Origin: Halothermothrix sp.
Lineage (GTDB): Bacteria > Bacillota > Halanaerobiia > DY22613
Length of the DNA: 64,000 nucleotides
Assembly (NCBI GenBank): GCA_016841825.1
Contig: JAENYK010000008.1
Location: 105,469 to 169,468, forward strand
Reading direction: 5' to 3'
Below are positions 1-8,685 of this stretch, piece after piece; the stretch's first letter is position 1; each line of letters starts with the position of its first letter. The notes below the pieces were generated by a model. It had not been told where the DNA came from and did not search any database. It was given only the letters and a program-made list of their open reading frames with translations. The position numbers and the translations under genes are program-made.

Positions 1-68
1 GTTACATTGGTAGCATCAGCAAATGACTTAAATCCATGTACTTCAACTCGTTTTAAAAGCACAGCCAT
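1..68 (-). CDS. smc: Chromosome segregation protein SMC, N-terminal fragment (runs off window)
   Basis: Only the first 22 codons are inside the window. The translation contains KRVEVHGFKSFAD, the conserved opening beta-strand and GFKSFA motif of SMC ATPases, just before the Walker A region. SMC forms the condensin-like ring with ScpA and ScpB, both of which are encoded at 9.9-11.2 kb. The ATG at 68 touches a run of six G; a GTG at 62 lies six bases from the same G run and would give MLLKRVEV, closer to typical SMC starts, so the exact start is open. The gene is cut by the window edge, not broken. Confidence 0.85.
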   Translation of the reverse strand, partial: MAVLLKRVEVHGFKSFADATNV

Positions 69-101
69 CCCCCCTTTAGATAAAATTACTATAATCACTC
101 A

Positions 102-130
102 TTTATATATTGTATCATATCACCTGTAAA
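102..130 (-). promoter_or_regulatory. Candidate sigma-A promoter for smc
   Basis: On the minus strand TTTACA (125-130) and TATAAA (102-107) are separated by 17 bp and lie about 35 bp upstream of the smc start. Seen by eye only. Confidence 0.45.
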
Positions 131-140
131 AAGTGAACGA

Positions 141-177
141 AAAAAAACCTACCCAGCAAAAAGATTCAGGATAGGTT
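141..177 (-). terminator. Intrinsic terminator after spoVS
   Basis: On the minus strand, arms AACCTA.CC and GG.TAGGTT form a hairpin followed by a run of T, 38 bp past the spoVS stop codon. Confidence 0.6.
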
Positions 178-214
178 CAAGAAAATCACGTTCTAAACGT
201 ACATCACACCCTAC

Positions 215-475
215 TTACCGTGGTTCAACAATAAACTTAATAGCCGTTCTCTCTTCACCATCGATCATTATTTCAGCAAAAGCTGGAATAGTAATCAGAT
301 CAATACCATTAGGCGCAACAAAACCCCTGGCGATAGCGATCGCTTTGATTGCTTGATTAACTGCCCCTGCACCGATTGCTTGAACTTCTGCTGCTCCTTC
401 TTCTCTTAATACTGCAGCTAATGCACCAGCTACCGATTTTGGCTCAGAATGAGACGAGACCTTTAATACTTCCAT
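215..475 (-). CDS. spoVS: Stage V sporulation protein S
   Basis: An 86-residue protein, the normal length for SpoVS, with the recognisable opening MEVLKVSSHSEPKSVAGALA and the Alba-like fold region GAGAVNQAIKAIAIARG. SpoVS is a small, probably nucleic-acid-binding protein needed for septation and coat-related steps of sporulation in Bacillus; its molecular role is not settled. A GGGGGAG ribosome binding site precedes the ATG by about 8 bases. The gene stands alone, with a terminator downstream and a sigma-H-like promoter at 584-608 that gives a leader of about 100 nt. Dependence of spoVS on sigma-H is known in B. subtilis, so this gene calibrates the promoter motif found elsewhere in the window. 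Confidence 0.95.
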   Translation of the reverse strand: MEVLKVSSHSEPKSVAGALAAVLREEGAAEVQAIGAGAVNQAIKAIAIARGFVAPNGIDLITIPAFAEIMIDGEERTAIKFIVEPR

Positions 476-583
476 GTACTTTTCTCCCCCTTTGGTGTAT
501 GTAGTTTGATTAAAAAATATAACTTATGGAAGATAGTTCTATTCGATGAGGACATTTCAGTAAATCAAATTATTAAGTTATAT

Positions 584-608
584 ATTCTCTAGAAATTTAA
601 AAAATCCT
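584..608 (-). promoter_or_regulatory. Sigma-H-like promoter of spoVS
   Basis: Minus strand: AGGATTT (602-608), 14 bp, GAAT (584-587, in the context AGAGAAT). This fits the B. subtilis sigma-H consensus RnAGGAwwW-N11-RnnGAAT. spoVS is an established sigma-H target. Confidence 0.75.
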
Positions 609-640
609 TCTTTACCATTCAGCAAGTTTCGGAATTTTCT

Positions 641-1366
641 CTACTCAAGCACATTTTCCTCTATTTTTTTGAGAAGGTTTATCTCCGTTTTGGTCAAATG
701 CCTATATGTACCAGACCGTAAATTGCCTAATGTCAAAGGGCCAACCTGAACCCGCTTAAGTCTGAGTACCGGAAAACCTACAACATCCATCATTCTTCTC
801 ACCTGGCGGTTTCGCCCTTCGTGGATCATTATCTTAATCAGGGAATTGTCTTTCTTATGTTTGATCAACTCTACCTGAGCGGGAGCGGTCATACCATCTT
901 CTAATTCTACCCCTCTAGCTAAATCATTCAACGCTCGTCTGGTGATCTTACCCTTTACAGATACAAGATAAACTTTGCCTACTTCATGGCTCGGATGAGT
1001 CAAAGCATAGGTCAAAGAACCATCATTAGTCAGAAGAAGTAACCCTTCGGTATCTATATCTAGACGTCCTACCGTATGAACTCTTTCCGATACTCCTTTC
1101 AACAGATCAAAGACTATTTTCCGATTCTGAGGGTCATCGGCTGTAGCAATATATCCTCTAGGCTTATTTAACATTATGTAAATTAACTTTTCTCTGGATA
1201 TCTCCTGACTATCCACTTCTATAATATCTTTATCGGGATCTACTTTCGTCCCTAGCTCTGTTACCACAACCCCATTGATTTTGACCCGTCCAGCTACAAT
1301 CATCTTCTCTGCCTTTCGACGAGATGCAAGACCTGCCTGTGCTATTACCTTTTGCAATCTTTCCAT
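641..1366 (-). CDS. rluB: Ribosomal large-subunit pseudouridine synthase, RluB/RsuA family
   Basis: Makes pseudouridine in 23S rRNA. Residues about 1-48 form an S4 RNA-binding domain (RLQKVIAQAGLASRRKAE). The catalytic domain follows, with the GRLDIDTEGLLLLTND motif carrying the catalytic Asp103, and an HEGRNRQVRRM motif near residue 188. The 241-residue length is normal. I chose the ATG at 1366 because GAGGTGG lies about 7 bases upstream; an upstream in-frame start at 1381 has no site of its own. In many Bacillota rluB sits next to scpB, but here scpB is 8.5 kb away. The start follows the cbiO stop closely on the same strand. Confidence 0.9.
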   Translation of the reverse strand: MERLQKVIAQAGLASRRKAEKMIVAGRVKINGVVVTELGTKVDPDKDIIEVDSQEISREKLIYIMLNKPRGYIATADDPQNRKIVFDLLKGVSERVHTVGRLDIDTEGLLLLTNDGSLTYALTHPSHEVGKVYLVSVKGKITRRALNDLARGVELEDGMTAPAQVELIKHKKDNSLIKIMIHEGRNRQVRRMMDVVGFPVLRLKRVQVGPLTLGNLRSGTYRHLTKTEINLLKKIEENVLE

Positions 1367-1377
1367 CAAATACCACC

Positions 1378-2292
1378 TCAATTAAATTTTTTCTGACTAA
1401 CAGCGATTAAGTTGAGAATCTCTTTTTCTGCCTGGTCTATATCCAGAGGAATCTCCACAGATAATCCTCTATTTTTTAGTCTGGCAAAAAGTTCTACCAA
1501 AATAGGAGGACGCAAGGAGACATTCCTCAAAAACTCCCTTTCTAAAAATACATCTTCAATCTGACCATAACGAAGGATTTTGCCTGCATTGAGGATATAC
1601 GCCTTATCCACAATTCCGGGCAGATAATTAATATCATGCGAGGTCATCAAAAGAGCTGTTCCATAACGATTATTGATCTCTTTTAAAAGATCAATAATCT
1701 CCTCCTTAGATTCGGGATCTAAACCGTTAAAGGGTTCATCTAAAATTAGAAGTTGAGGTTTTAAAACCATAGCTCCTGCTAAAGCTACTTTTTTCTTCTG
1801 ACCACCACTTAGATAGTGGGGAATTTTTTTTAGAAGATGACAAATTCCCAGATTTGTGCAGATTTCTCTGACCAATTCTTCAACTTCTGGTTTTGAGTAA
1901 CCATAATTGCGAGGTGTAAAAGCGATATCGTCATATACTGTGGGACCAATTATCTGTTCATCTACATTTTGAAAGACAACTCCAATATTTTTTACCACTT
2001 CACGTTGAGCCTTTGCTGGCTCCAATCCGAAAACTTTGACTTCTCCCTCGATAGGAGTCAAGATACCTAAAATATGATTTAGTAGAGTTGTCTTGCCTGC
2101 TCCATTAGGACCAAGAATAACAATTCGTTCTCCCTGATAAACTACAAAATCCAATCCACAAACTGAGACTTCTGTATTGTCAGGATAAATGTGTTTAATA
2201 CACTTAACTTTAATAATTTGATCCTTATCTTCTACAAGCGGTTTCTCATCTATTTTATCATTAATTTCAGCTTTCTGCAGAGATTTTTTCAT
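1378..2292 (-). CDS. cbiO: ECF-type metal transporter ATPase, CbiO-like
   Basis: ATP-binding subunit of an energy-coupling-factor importer for cobalt, nickel or a similar metal. Walker A GPNGAGKTT is at residues 61-69, the signature LSGGQKKK at 161-168 and Walker B LLILDEP at 181-187, with a switch SHD near 215. An N-terminal extension of about 27 charged residues precedes the usual CbiO start. The ATG overlaps the last bases of cbiQ (ATGA), showing translational coupling. The genes run cbiM, cbiQ, cbiO in transcription order. The metal specificity cannot be read from this subunit. Confidence 0.9.
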   Translation of the reverse strand: MKKSLQKAEINDKIDEKPLVEDKDQIIKVKCIKHIYPDNTEVSVCGLDFVVYQGERIVILGPNGAGKTTLLNHILGILTPIEGEVKVFGLEPAKAQREVVKNIGVVFQNVDEQIIGPTVYDDIAFTPRNYGYSKPEVEELVREICTNLGICHLLKKIPHYLSGGQKKKVALAGAMVLKPQLLILDEPFNGLDPESKEEIIDLLKEINNRYGTALLMTSHDINYLPGIVDKAYILNAGKILRYGQIEDVFLEREFLRNVSLRPPILVELFARLKNRGLSVEIPLDIDQAEKEILNLIAVSQKKFN

Positions 2293-2987
2293 ATTATCAC
2301 CACCAGAATTATTACTGTCAATCCAGCCAGTATAGTCAAATAATCTGAATTTCCAAGTTTTGTCTGCAAATCTGTTTTGAGTCCATTATAACCTCTAATA
2401 GTCAAAACCTGATGCATCTTTTCACTCAAATCAAAGGCATGAATAAAAAGAACCCCAATAGCTCCAGCCAGATTTTTAATATTAAATAACAGTCCTAAAG
2501 GACGATAACCACCTTTTAATCGAACACTGGTTAATAGATTTCGCATTTCTGCTATTAAGATAAAGAATATCCGATAAGTAAAAAACATCCCATCGACTAA
2601 TATCTGAGGTAAAAATCTATTGATTAAGGCAAATAACTCTGGATATGGCGTTGTGAAGATAAAAAGTAATAGCGCCATTGCTGCAGTCACTGCTTTAAAA
2701 ATAACAACCAAACCAGCAGACAGTGATACAGAAAATCTTATAAAAGCAAAAAGCAGACTAAAAAAGGCCGGATACAGGGCATAATGAATCATTTTTTGAA
2801 TAGATATTTGAGCAAATAAACAACCTACCAACAAAATTCCAACAAGCGGAAGAAAATCTAAAAGCGAATCCGCCAGAATTATCCCAATCAATACGCAGAT
2901 GACGAAGAAAAATTTGGAGATAGCAGAGCTTTGGTGAAGCACGCTATCTCCCTTATTTGCCATCAAATCAATCAATGCCAGATCCAT
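2289..2987 (-). CDS. cbiQ: ECF transporter transmembrane protein, CbiQ-like
   Basis: The T component that couples ATP hydrolysis to the substrate-binding subunit. About 232 residues with five to six hydrophobic segments, the opening MDLALIDLMANKGDSVLHQ, and the RGYNGLKT coupling-helix motif near the C-terminus that contacts the ATPase groove. I chose the ATG at 2987, downstream of AAAGGAAGTG, over a GTG nine bases earlier. It overlaps cbiO by 4 bp and starts 26 bp after cbiM, so the three form one operon. Confidence 0.9.
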   Translation of the reverse strand: MDLALIDLMANKGDSVLHQSSAISKFFFVICVLIGIILADSLLDFLPLVGILLVGCLFAQISIQKMIHYALYPAFFSLLFAFIRFSVSLSAGLVVIFKAVTAAMALLLFIFTTPYPELFALINRFLPQILVDGMFFTYRIFFILIAEMRNLLTSVRLKGGYRPLGLLFNIKNLAGAIGVLFIHAFDLSEKMHQVLTIRGYNGLKTDLQTKLGNSDYLTILAGLTVIILVVII

Positions 2988-3013
2988 AGATAACACTTCC
3001 TTTAAATTCGATT

Positions 3014-3814
3014 CTATTTGAGCAACTCAGGTTTGACTTTGAGAAAGAATCTGGCCAACAAAATAGTCACCAAAACTTCAAGACCAATACCGATAAGCAA
3101 GATTAGAAGCACAGCTCCAAGACCAGTCATCCCAAGAAAAGAAACGTGTGACAAACTATCTCGCAGATCAGCCAATCCTAAAAATGTTTCGTCATTAGCT
3201 GAGTGCAAATGATCTTCTCCTAAGTGTTCTTCCTCTAAATGGGAATTAGCAAGATGATCATGTTCACTATGATCATCTGCCAGATGTTCAGCACCATGCT
3301 CATGGTGGTCATGAGGTAAGGCATACTCCCAACCACTCTGAGATAAACCCACCACGCCCAGCATTGCACAGGTCGATATTATCAGTGTTATAGCTGTAAC
3401 AACTGCAATTGCAGGAATAGCTTTGATTCGACGTTTTAGAGCAGAAAACATCAATGAACCGATAACCACTTCTAAACCCAGGATTAGAGTATTTAACCCA
3501 ACAGTAGTAATTCCACCATGTCCCAGAAAACTTAAAAATAAGTTAACAATAAAAACAGCAATATATCCCAGTACTGGCCCAGATAAAACTCCCATTAAAA
3601 CAGTGAGATTTATATGAAAAGGCACTATGCCCAATGGTATAGACATGGTGATTAACATTATTGCACTTACTACTCCCAGATACGGGATTTTCTTTCTCAA
3701 ATCTTCCTTTTCTAACTTTCTAATTGCTAAAATCAGAAAAAAACCAGCAATCAAATAGCCTATCCCCCACCAACTTAAAGGCAACACCCCATCGGGAATA
3801 TGAATATGACTCAT
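3014..3814 (-). CDS. cbiM: ECF transporter substrate-binding membrane protein, CbiM-like, with His-rich loop
   Basis: The S component that binds the metal. The N-terminus MSHIHIPDGVLPLSWWG carries the conserved histidines that chelate Co/Ni in CbiM/NikM proteins, followed by about six membrane segments. Between the fifth and last segments (about residues 166-205) is a loop with more than a dozen His plus many Asp/Glu, a probable extracytoplasmic metal trap. The ATG at 3814 has a perfect AAGGAGG 8 bases upstream; longer in-frame starts lack this. The last segment may stand in for CbiN, which is not encoded separately. No cobalamin riboswitch is visible; instead a Fur-family-like palindrome lies at 3921-3935. 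Nickel, cobalt or zinc are all possible substrates. Confidence 0.9.
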   Translation of the reverse strand: MSHIHIPDGVLPLSWWGIGYLIAGFFLILAIRKLEKEDLRKKIPYLGVVSAIMLITMSIPLGIVPFHINLTVLMGVLSGPVLGYIAVFIVNLFLSFLGHGGITTVGLNTLILGLEVVIGSLMFSALKRRIKAIPAIAVVTAITLIISTCAMLGVVGLSQSGWEYALPHDHHEHGAEHLADDHSEHDHLANSHLEEEHLGEDHLHSANDETFLGLADLRDSLSHVSFLGMTGLGAVLLILLIGIGLEVLVTILLARFFLKVKPELLK

Positions 3815-3920
3815 ATTTTTAAACCTCCTTATTTTATAGATAATAGTAGTGTAACCGCTTTTAACTAACTCATACCTTTTGTCATAGACCACTGACTATA
3901 TTTGAGAAATGTTAGTTAGA

Positions 3921-3935
3921 TGCGAATGATTCCCA
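3921..3935. promoter_or_regulatory. Candidate Fur/Zur/Nur-family operator upstream of cbiMQO
   Basis: TGCGAATGATTCCCA is a 7-1-7 inverted repeat with one mismatched pair, the architecture of Fur-family sites (TGATAATNATTATCA type). It lies 107 bp upstream of the cbiM start codon. Confidence 0.45.
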
Positions 3936-4019
3936 TTTACATGTTTATTGTATGCCTAATAAGAAAAAAAATCAAGCTCTATGGATCGATACCCTCACTT
4001 TTGTTGATAAAAACTGAAC

Positions 4020-4082
4020 ATAAAAAAGACTTTCAGCATTGTGCAAAGAATAGATCAATCTCATCACAAGTTGAAAGTCTTT
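4020..4082 (-). terminator. Terminator after the carboxypeptidase gene
   Basis: Arms AAAGACTTTCA (4025-4035) and TGAAAGTCTTT (4072-4082) enclose a long loop and are followed by Ts on the minus strand, directly after the stop at 4088. Confidence 0.6.
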
Positions 4083-4087
4083 ACTGA

Positions 4088-5233
4088 TTAAGTAATTGTC
4101 TTCAGGATAGAAGAAAGCCATTTCCAAAACCTGAAAACAATCGATTTTGGTGTAACATCTTCTTTAGCTAGCAAATCAATCTGTCCAACATACTCATCAT
4201 TTACTTTTATCTCCATCCAGCCAACCTTTTGTCCCTTAACAATAGGTAATTGAAGATTCTCCAGAAGATAAATCGTCCTACTGGCTCTGGAATCTTTTTC
4301 ATTTGGGACAGTTACCACAAAATCCCGACTTGCCAAAATCGCTAGTTGACCTTCTTTACTCTCTTTTATTTCCCTTGTATCAATTAATTCTCCACTTTTA
4401 ATTAAGGTTACATTTGAAAAACCATCCAGTCCATAATCCAATAACTTAATCGAATCCTGCCAGAGCTGATCCGCATGCATAACTACAGCAATTACTCTTC
4501 TATCTTTACGAGTAGCGCTGGAGATTAAACATCGACCAGCTGCAATAGTATAACCTGTTTTGCCCCCATCTGCTCCTTCATACATCCAGAGAAGCTTATT
4601 ATGATTGTTTAATGCACGTTTCCATGGATGTCCAGGCCAGGAGATAGATTTTTTCTCAGTAGCGGTTATTTCCCTAAATGTCTCGTTCTGCATACAATAT
4701 CGCATAATCATTGCTAAATCATAGGCTGTCGTCAGATGCTTATCATTGGGAAGTCCATTAGGGTTTTGGAATGTAGTATTCAAAGCCCCTACTTCTTTCG
4801 CCTTCTGATTCATTAGTATCGCAAACTCCTCTACACTACCTGCTATATACTCGGCTACTGCCACAGAAGCATCATTTCCCGAATTTAGCATAATCCCATA
4901 AAGTAACTCTTCGAGAGTCAGTTCTTCTCCCTCTTCTAGCCAGATAGATGAACCTCCTTCAGCTGCCGCCCGATAACTAGCTTTAATTGTATCATGTAAA
5001 TTTCCCAGTTCAAGACCCAAAATGGAGGTCATTATTTTTGTTGTACTGGCAGGGGCTCGTCGTTGATGAATATTCTTGCCGTAAAGAACCGACCCCGTCT
5101 CTGCATCAATCACTATAGCAGAATCAGCAGTTACATTTACAGCCTGGCAGGTTAATGACCCGATTAGTATAATCAAACATACTAAAAGGGTCGTAATAAT
5201 GCTTTTATTGCTATAAATTTTTTGTGAATTCAT
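4088..5233 (-). CDS. D-alanyl-D-alanine carboxypeptidase (PBP5/DacA-like, S11 peptidase)
   Basis: Trims the terminal D-Ala from peptidoglycan stem peptides outside the cytoplasmic membrane. The S11 active site is complete: STTK at residues 63-66, SGN at 118-120 and KTG at 225-227, followed by the PBP5 C-terminal beta domain and an amphipathic C-terminal helix (FRFWKWLSSIL) for membrane attachment. The N-terminal signal sequence spans residues 10-30. I chose the ATG at 5233, preceded by GGGAGTGG; a longer frame to 5374 would run through the terminator of gerW. It lies downstream of ytfI-gerW. It is a paralogue of dacF at 55.8 kb. Confidence 0.88.
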   Translation of the reverse strand: MNSQKIYSNKSIITTLLVCLIILIGSLTCQAVNVTADSAIVIDAETGSVLYGKNIHQRRAPASTTKIMTSILGLELGNLHDTIKASYRAAAEGGSSIWLEEGEELTLEELLYGIMLNSGNDASVAVAEYIAGSVEEFAILMNQKAKEVGALNTTFQNPNGLPNDKHLTTAYDLAMIMRYCMQNETFREITATEKKSISWPGHPWKRALNNHNKLLWMYEGADGGKTGYTIAAGRCLISSATRKDRRVIAVVMHADQLWQDSIKLLDYGLDGFSNVTLIKSGELIDTREIKESKEGQLAILASRDFVVTVPNEKDSRASRTIYLLENLQLPIVKGQKVGWMEIKVNDEYVGQIDLLAKEDVTPKSIVFRFWKWLSSILKTIT

Positions 5234-5324
5234 TGACTTCCACTCCCATTTGCAAAATGTCATACTTAAAGTATGTTCATTCATAAAAGGGTCTATACAT
5301 AAATAATTGTAAATGGTTGTAAAT

Positions 5325-5346
5325 AAAAAACCCCAAATTTCGGGGC
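5325..5346 (-). terminator. Intrinsic terminator after gerW
   Basis: A CCCC/GGGG stem with an A/T-rich loop (5331-5345) is followed by a T run on the minus strand, immediately past the gerW stop at 5355. Confidence 0.6.
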
Positions 5347-5354
5347 TTTTCGCA

Positions 5355-5771
5355 TTAGTGTTCTTTATCTCCACTTCCAGAACGCTGTTTCAAAATATCT
5401 TTTACCTCATGTAATAGTTCAGGGGCCACATTGATGATCCGTTCGATAACTGCATTGTTAGTAACCGGTAATAAACGTACCTGATCTTTACCTACTACCA
5501 GAAATGCAACTGGATTCAAACTAACTCCAGCGCCACTGCCGCCGCCAAATGGAGTTGCCTCAGCCTCTTTATCTTTCTCCTTTCCATTTCCATTCGTCTT
5601 CATATATTCGCCGCCACCAGCAGCAAAACCAAAACTCACTCTGGAAATGGGAATGATTACTTCACCATTGGGAGTTTCTACTGGGTCGCCGACAATGGTA
5701 TTTACATCTACCATACCCTTAATGTTTTCCATTGCGGAATTCATTAATCCTTCGATCGGATGATTAGCCAT
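5355..5771 (-). CDS. gerW: Spore germination/sporulation protein GerW (YtfJ)
   Basis: 138 residues of the GerW/YtfJ family, with the family opening HPIEGLMNSAMENIKGMVDVNTIVGDP split over residues 4-30, the VIPISRVSFGFAAGGG block, a variable charged linker, and the GGGSGAGVSLNPVAFLVV core. In Bacillus YtfJ/GerW is made in the forespore and is needed for full germination with L-alanine; its biochemistry is unknown. The start overlaps the end of ytfI by 8 bp, the same ytfI-ytfJ order as in Bacillus, so the two are translationally coupled. Confidence 0.92.
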   Translation of the reverse strand: MANHPIEGLMNSAMENIKGMVDVNTIVGDPVETPNGEVIIPISRVSFGFAAGGGEYMKTNGNGKEKDKEAEATPFGGGSGAGVSLNPVAFLVVGKDQVRLLPVTNNAVIERIINVAPELLHEVKDILKQRSGSGDKEH

Positions 5772-6516
5772 TAATTTTTGCCCTCCTTTTATAACCTTGC
5801 AGGAGTATTTTAAATCCTGTAATCATAATATTTCCGATTCGAATGCTAAATATACTCTCAAACTTGGTATCAATTCCTACCATAGTAAAAGATGGCTCTA
5901 CGCTAATCTGCGGCACTGTTTTCATATCACAAAAAATTGATAATATATCCAAAAACACAGATTTGCCTGTCCAGATTGCACCAGAAGTAATAGCAGTTAC
6001 AGCTGCATCTGGCAACCCAAATTTAGTATTCCAGACAAATTTCTTACAATCTCCCCTAATTCCCATAAATAACATTCCCATCACCCGATAGATTACTGCA
6101 TTTTCCATACTTAGCTCGCCACTATGTTGGTCTTCTTTTCGATAACTCTCTATCATTTCAAAAAGTGCTTCATACTGATCTGCTATCTTTAAGAGAAATT
6201 TGAGCTTTTCAATAACTTTTTGAATATCGAAAGAACGAAGACCAAATTCCTCCACAACCTCATCTTCGCCTTTTTTGCCTTTGGCCCCAAAGAATTGAGC
6301 ATGTAACTCCAGGAATGGTATCATAAGTTTATGTCGAATTTTGATATAAGATATCGCTAATCGATAATTAATTAAACCAAATAAGGCTTTCGCCTGAATT
6401 TTTAAATTATCATCTTTATTCAACCTATAATAATTTACTGACACTTTAACAGGCAAAAATGTAATTATAATGCTGATAATTAACAATATAACTACCACAA
6501 TCAATATAATTAACAT
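5764..6516 (-). CDS. ytfI: DUF2953 membrane protein, YtfI-like
   Basis: About 250 residues with one N-terminal membrane helix (LIILIVVVILLIISIIITF) followed by the DUF2953 soluble domain, including a central GxxxYR-like block and an SVEPSF motif. It belongs with gerW, its usual neighbour in spore-formers, and is probably made in the forespore. The ATG at 6516 is preceded by GGGAGGAG. An in-frame extension to 6555 is not needed. Molecular function is unknown. Confidence 0.8.
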   Translation of the reverse strand: MLIILIVVVILLIISIIITFLPVKVSVNYYRLNKDDNLKIQAKALFGLINYRLAISYIKIRHKLMIPFLELHAQFFGAKGKKGEDEVVEEFGLRSFDIQKVIEKLKFLLKIADQYEALFEMIESYRKEDQHSGELSMENAVIYRVMGMLFMGIRGDCKKFVWNTKFGLPDAAVTAITSGAIWTGKSVFLDILSIFCDMKTVPQISVEPSFTMVGIDTKFESIFSIRIGNIMITGFKILLQGYKRRAKING

Positions 6517-6611
6517 AATGAACTCCTCCCGCGGTGGGAAAAATTTACTCCGCAAAATTCTAATGTTTATTTTCCCACCACTGGAAAAGTTTATACTATT
6601 TCGTCTTCAGT

Positions 6612-8546
6612 TTATTTGAAATCCTCCAACTTTACACAGATCTCCTCCCATTCTGCCCACAGATGCTCCAATTCTTCTTGAATTCTGTCATTCTCTTCTT
6701 TTAATTCCTGGAGATATTGATAATTAGTTATTACGTCTGACTGAGTCATTAAATTATTATTTTGCCCAATTTTGTCTTCACATCCGGCAATACTCTCTTC
6801 TATTTTTGCCAATTCTTTTTGGAATCTTTTACTAAGAATCTGCCCCTTCACCTCCTTATTTCTTTTTTCTGGTCTGACCTTCTGTTCACATTTTGCCTTT
6901 TTAACAATTTGTCCGGTTTGTTGTTCTTGCTTTTGTTTTAATTTCATCTGATAGTAATCATAATTACCGGGATAGTAAACCAGCTCCCCTTCTTCTAATG
7001 CATAAATCTGATCCACTATGTTGTTTAAAAAATATCTATCATGAGAGACCACCAATAATGTAGCGGTATAATCCTGTAGTGATTCTTCTAATATCTCGAT
7101 AGATGGTAGATCAAGATGATTAGTTGGTTCATCCAGGATTAATAGATTCACCTGGCTGTGAACCATTTTCATCAGAATAAAACGACTTCGTTCACCGCCA
7201 CTTAAATCTTTTACCAGCTTAAAAACAGAATCACCAGTGAATCCATAATAGGCAAGGGTGTTGCGGGCACTCGTTTCTGACATCGGTTCTGCTGTCATTC
7301 TAAAGGCATCTAACACTGTTTCAGTCTCTTCTACTATATCCTGGTGCTGCTCAAAATAACCTATTTGAACACTGGCACCAATGGTTAGCTGCCCATGGTC
7401 AGGTTCTATCTCCTGCATAATCATTTTGAGAATGGTGGATTTGCCAGCACCATTGGGACCAATCAAACCTATTCGCTGTCCAAAGAATATCTGTAAATCT
7501 AGTGGATTAAACAGTGGTTGATTCGAATAATTTTTGGTTACTCTCCGTAAAGTCACTACTTCCTTACCACTTCGCTCAGCACCAAACTTTAATTGAAAAC
7601 GAGTTTCATCCTTCAGGGGACGATCAACCTTTTCCATCTTTTCTAATTGTCTCTCCATAACTTTCGCCCGTTTATATAACATCTCATTGTCTGCCTGATT
7701 TGCCCAGATACGAAGTCTTTTGATAGCCTCTTCTTTTCGCTGAATCTCTTTTTGCTGATTCTCATATTCCTTTAACGCCAGTTGATGACGTATCTCCCGC
7801 TCTTGAAGATAGTATGAGTAATTACCAGAATAATCTTCTGCTTTACCATGTTTAACCTCAACAATTCGCTGAATTGTATGATCGAGAAAATAACGGTCGT
7901 GAGAGATAATGATTACTGTTCCCTCAGAGTGATTAATATACTCTTCTAACCAGGTGATAGCTGAAAAATCTAAATGGTTTGTAGGTTCATCCAATAAGAT
8001 AACATCTACATCTGAAAGAAGAAGCACTGCCAACTGTAATCTGGCCATCTCACCTCCACTCAAATCCATCACCTGACTGCTAAATGGAACCGTTAATCCC
8101 AATCCTTGAATAATCTGTTTTATCCTCTGTTCAAAAGTATAACCACCTTGATTTTCAAAATCTGTCGCCAGTTGAGCATACTCTTTCATATAACCTTCTA
8201 TTTTATTGGAAGCTCTATCTGCACTGGCCATCAATGATTCCAACTCTCTTAATCGCTGTTCCATAATAAGCAGATGATTAACACCTTTCCATAATCTTTC
8301 TTCAACAGTCTCTCCTAAATGACGCTCTGGAATTTGGGCCAGATAACCGATTCGCAAATTTCTACCAATAGCGACTATACCTTTGTCAGCTTCCTCTAAC
8401 CCACTGATCAATTTTAAAATGGTAGATTTACCAGAACCGTTAGCTCCAATTAATCCCACTTTCTCACCAGGATTGACTGTCATCGAAAAGTCTAGAAGAA
8501 CTTCTCCTAAACCGTAATTTTTCTCGATATGTGATAATGTTATCAT
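6612..8546 (-). CDS. ABC-F family ATPase (ribosome-associated)
   Basis: Two ABC domains on one chain and no membrane segments: Walker A GANGSGKST near residues 35-43 and GPNGAGKST near 363, signatures LSGGEMAR and LSGGERSR, Walker B LLDEPTNHLD twice, and a basic/acidic linker with the arm between the domains. The C-terminus (about 545-644) is a charged coiled coil of the Uup/YdiF type. ABC-F proteins act on the ribosomal E site, as housekeeping translation factors or antibiotic-resistance proteins. A long structured leader with its own small ORF and a terminator-like hairpin just before the ribosome binding site (AAAGGAGG) resembles the attenuators of antibiotic-inducible ABC-F genes. Which role applies here is not decidable from sequence alone. 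Confidence 0.92.
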   Translation of the reverse strand: MITLSHIEKNYGLGEVLLDFSMTVNPGEKVGLIGANGSGKSTILKLISGLEEADKGIVAIGRNLRIGYLAQIPERHLGETVEERLWKGVNHLLIMEQRLRELESLMASADRASNKIEGYMKEYAQLATDFENQGGYTFEQRIKQIIQGLGLTVPFSSQVMDLSGGEMARLQLAVLLLSDVDVILLDEPTNHLDFSAITWLEEYINHSEGTVIIISHDRYFLDHTIQRIVEVKHGKAEDYSGNYSYYLQEREIRHQLALKEYENQQKEIQRKEEAIKRLRIWANQADNEMLYKRAKVMERQLEKMEKVDRPLKDETRFQLKFGAERSGKEVVTLRRVTKNYSNQPLFNPLDLQIFFGQRIGLIGPNGAGKSTILKMIMQEIEPDHGQLTIGASVQIGYFEQHQDIVEETETVLDAFRMTAEPMSETSARNTLAYYGFTGDSVFKLVKDLSGGERSRFILMKMVHSQVNLLILDEPTNHLDLPSIEILEESLQDYTATLLVVSHDRYFLNNIVDQIYALEEGELVYYPGNYDYYQMKLKQKQEQQTGQIVKKAKCEQKVRPEKRNKEVKGQILSKRFQKELAKIEESIAGCEDKIGQNNNLMTQSDVITNYQYLQELKEENDRIQEELEHLWAEWEEICVKLEDFK

Positions 8547-8571
8547 ACTTAATTCCTCCTTTTAATTGCAT

Positions 8572-8600
8572 AAAAAAACCATAAACAACCCTGTCTATGG
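8572..8600 (-). terminator. Attenuator-like terminator in the ABC-F leader
   Basis: Minus strand: CCATA and TATGG arms with an inner ACA/TGT pair form a hairpin followed by seven T, ending about 10 bases before the ABC-F ribosome binding site. It would stop transcription before the gene unless refolded. Confidence 0.65.
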
Positions 8601-8639
8601 CGATGGTATCCAATCGTAATTATCGTATTTGAAAATATA

Positions 8640-8677
8640 ACAACCATAGTCAGGATCTCAACCTGTACTATGGTTGT
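8640..8677 (-). other. Leader hairpin, possible anti-terminator partner
   Basis: A perfect 11-bp stem, ACAACCATAGT (8640-8650) with ACTATGGTTGT (8667-8677). Its CTATGG strand is also complementary to the CCATAG strand of the terminator at 8572-8600, allowing two exclusive folds. Confidence 0.6.
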
Positions 8678-8685
8678 CAGAATCA

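Noticed and set aside
3815..4087. Cobalamin riboswitch upstream of the metal transporter
   Set aside because: The stretch is short, holds the previous gene's terminator, and no B12-box-like core was seen.
4088..5374. Longer N-terminus for the first carboxypeptidase
   Set aside because: The extension would be encoded across the gerW terminator and lacks a binding site; the start at 5233 leads directly into a signal sequence.
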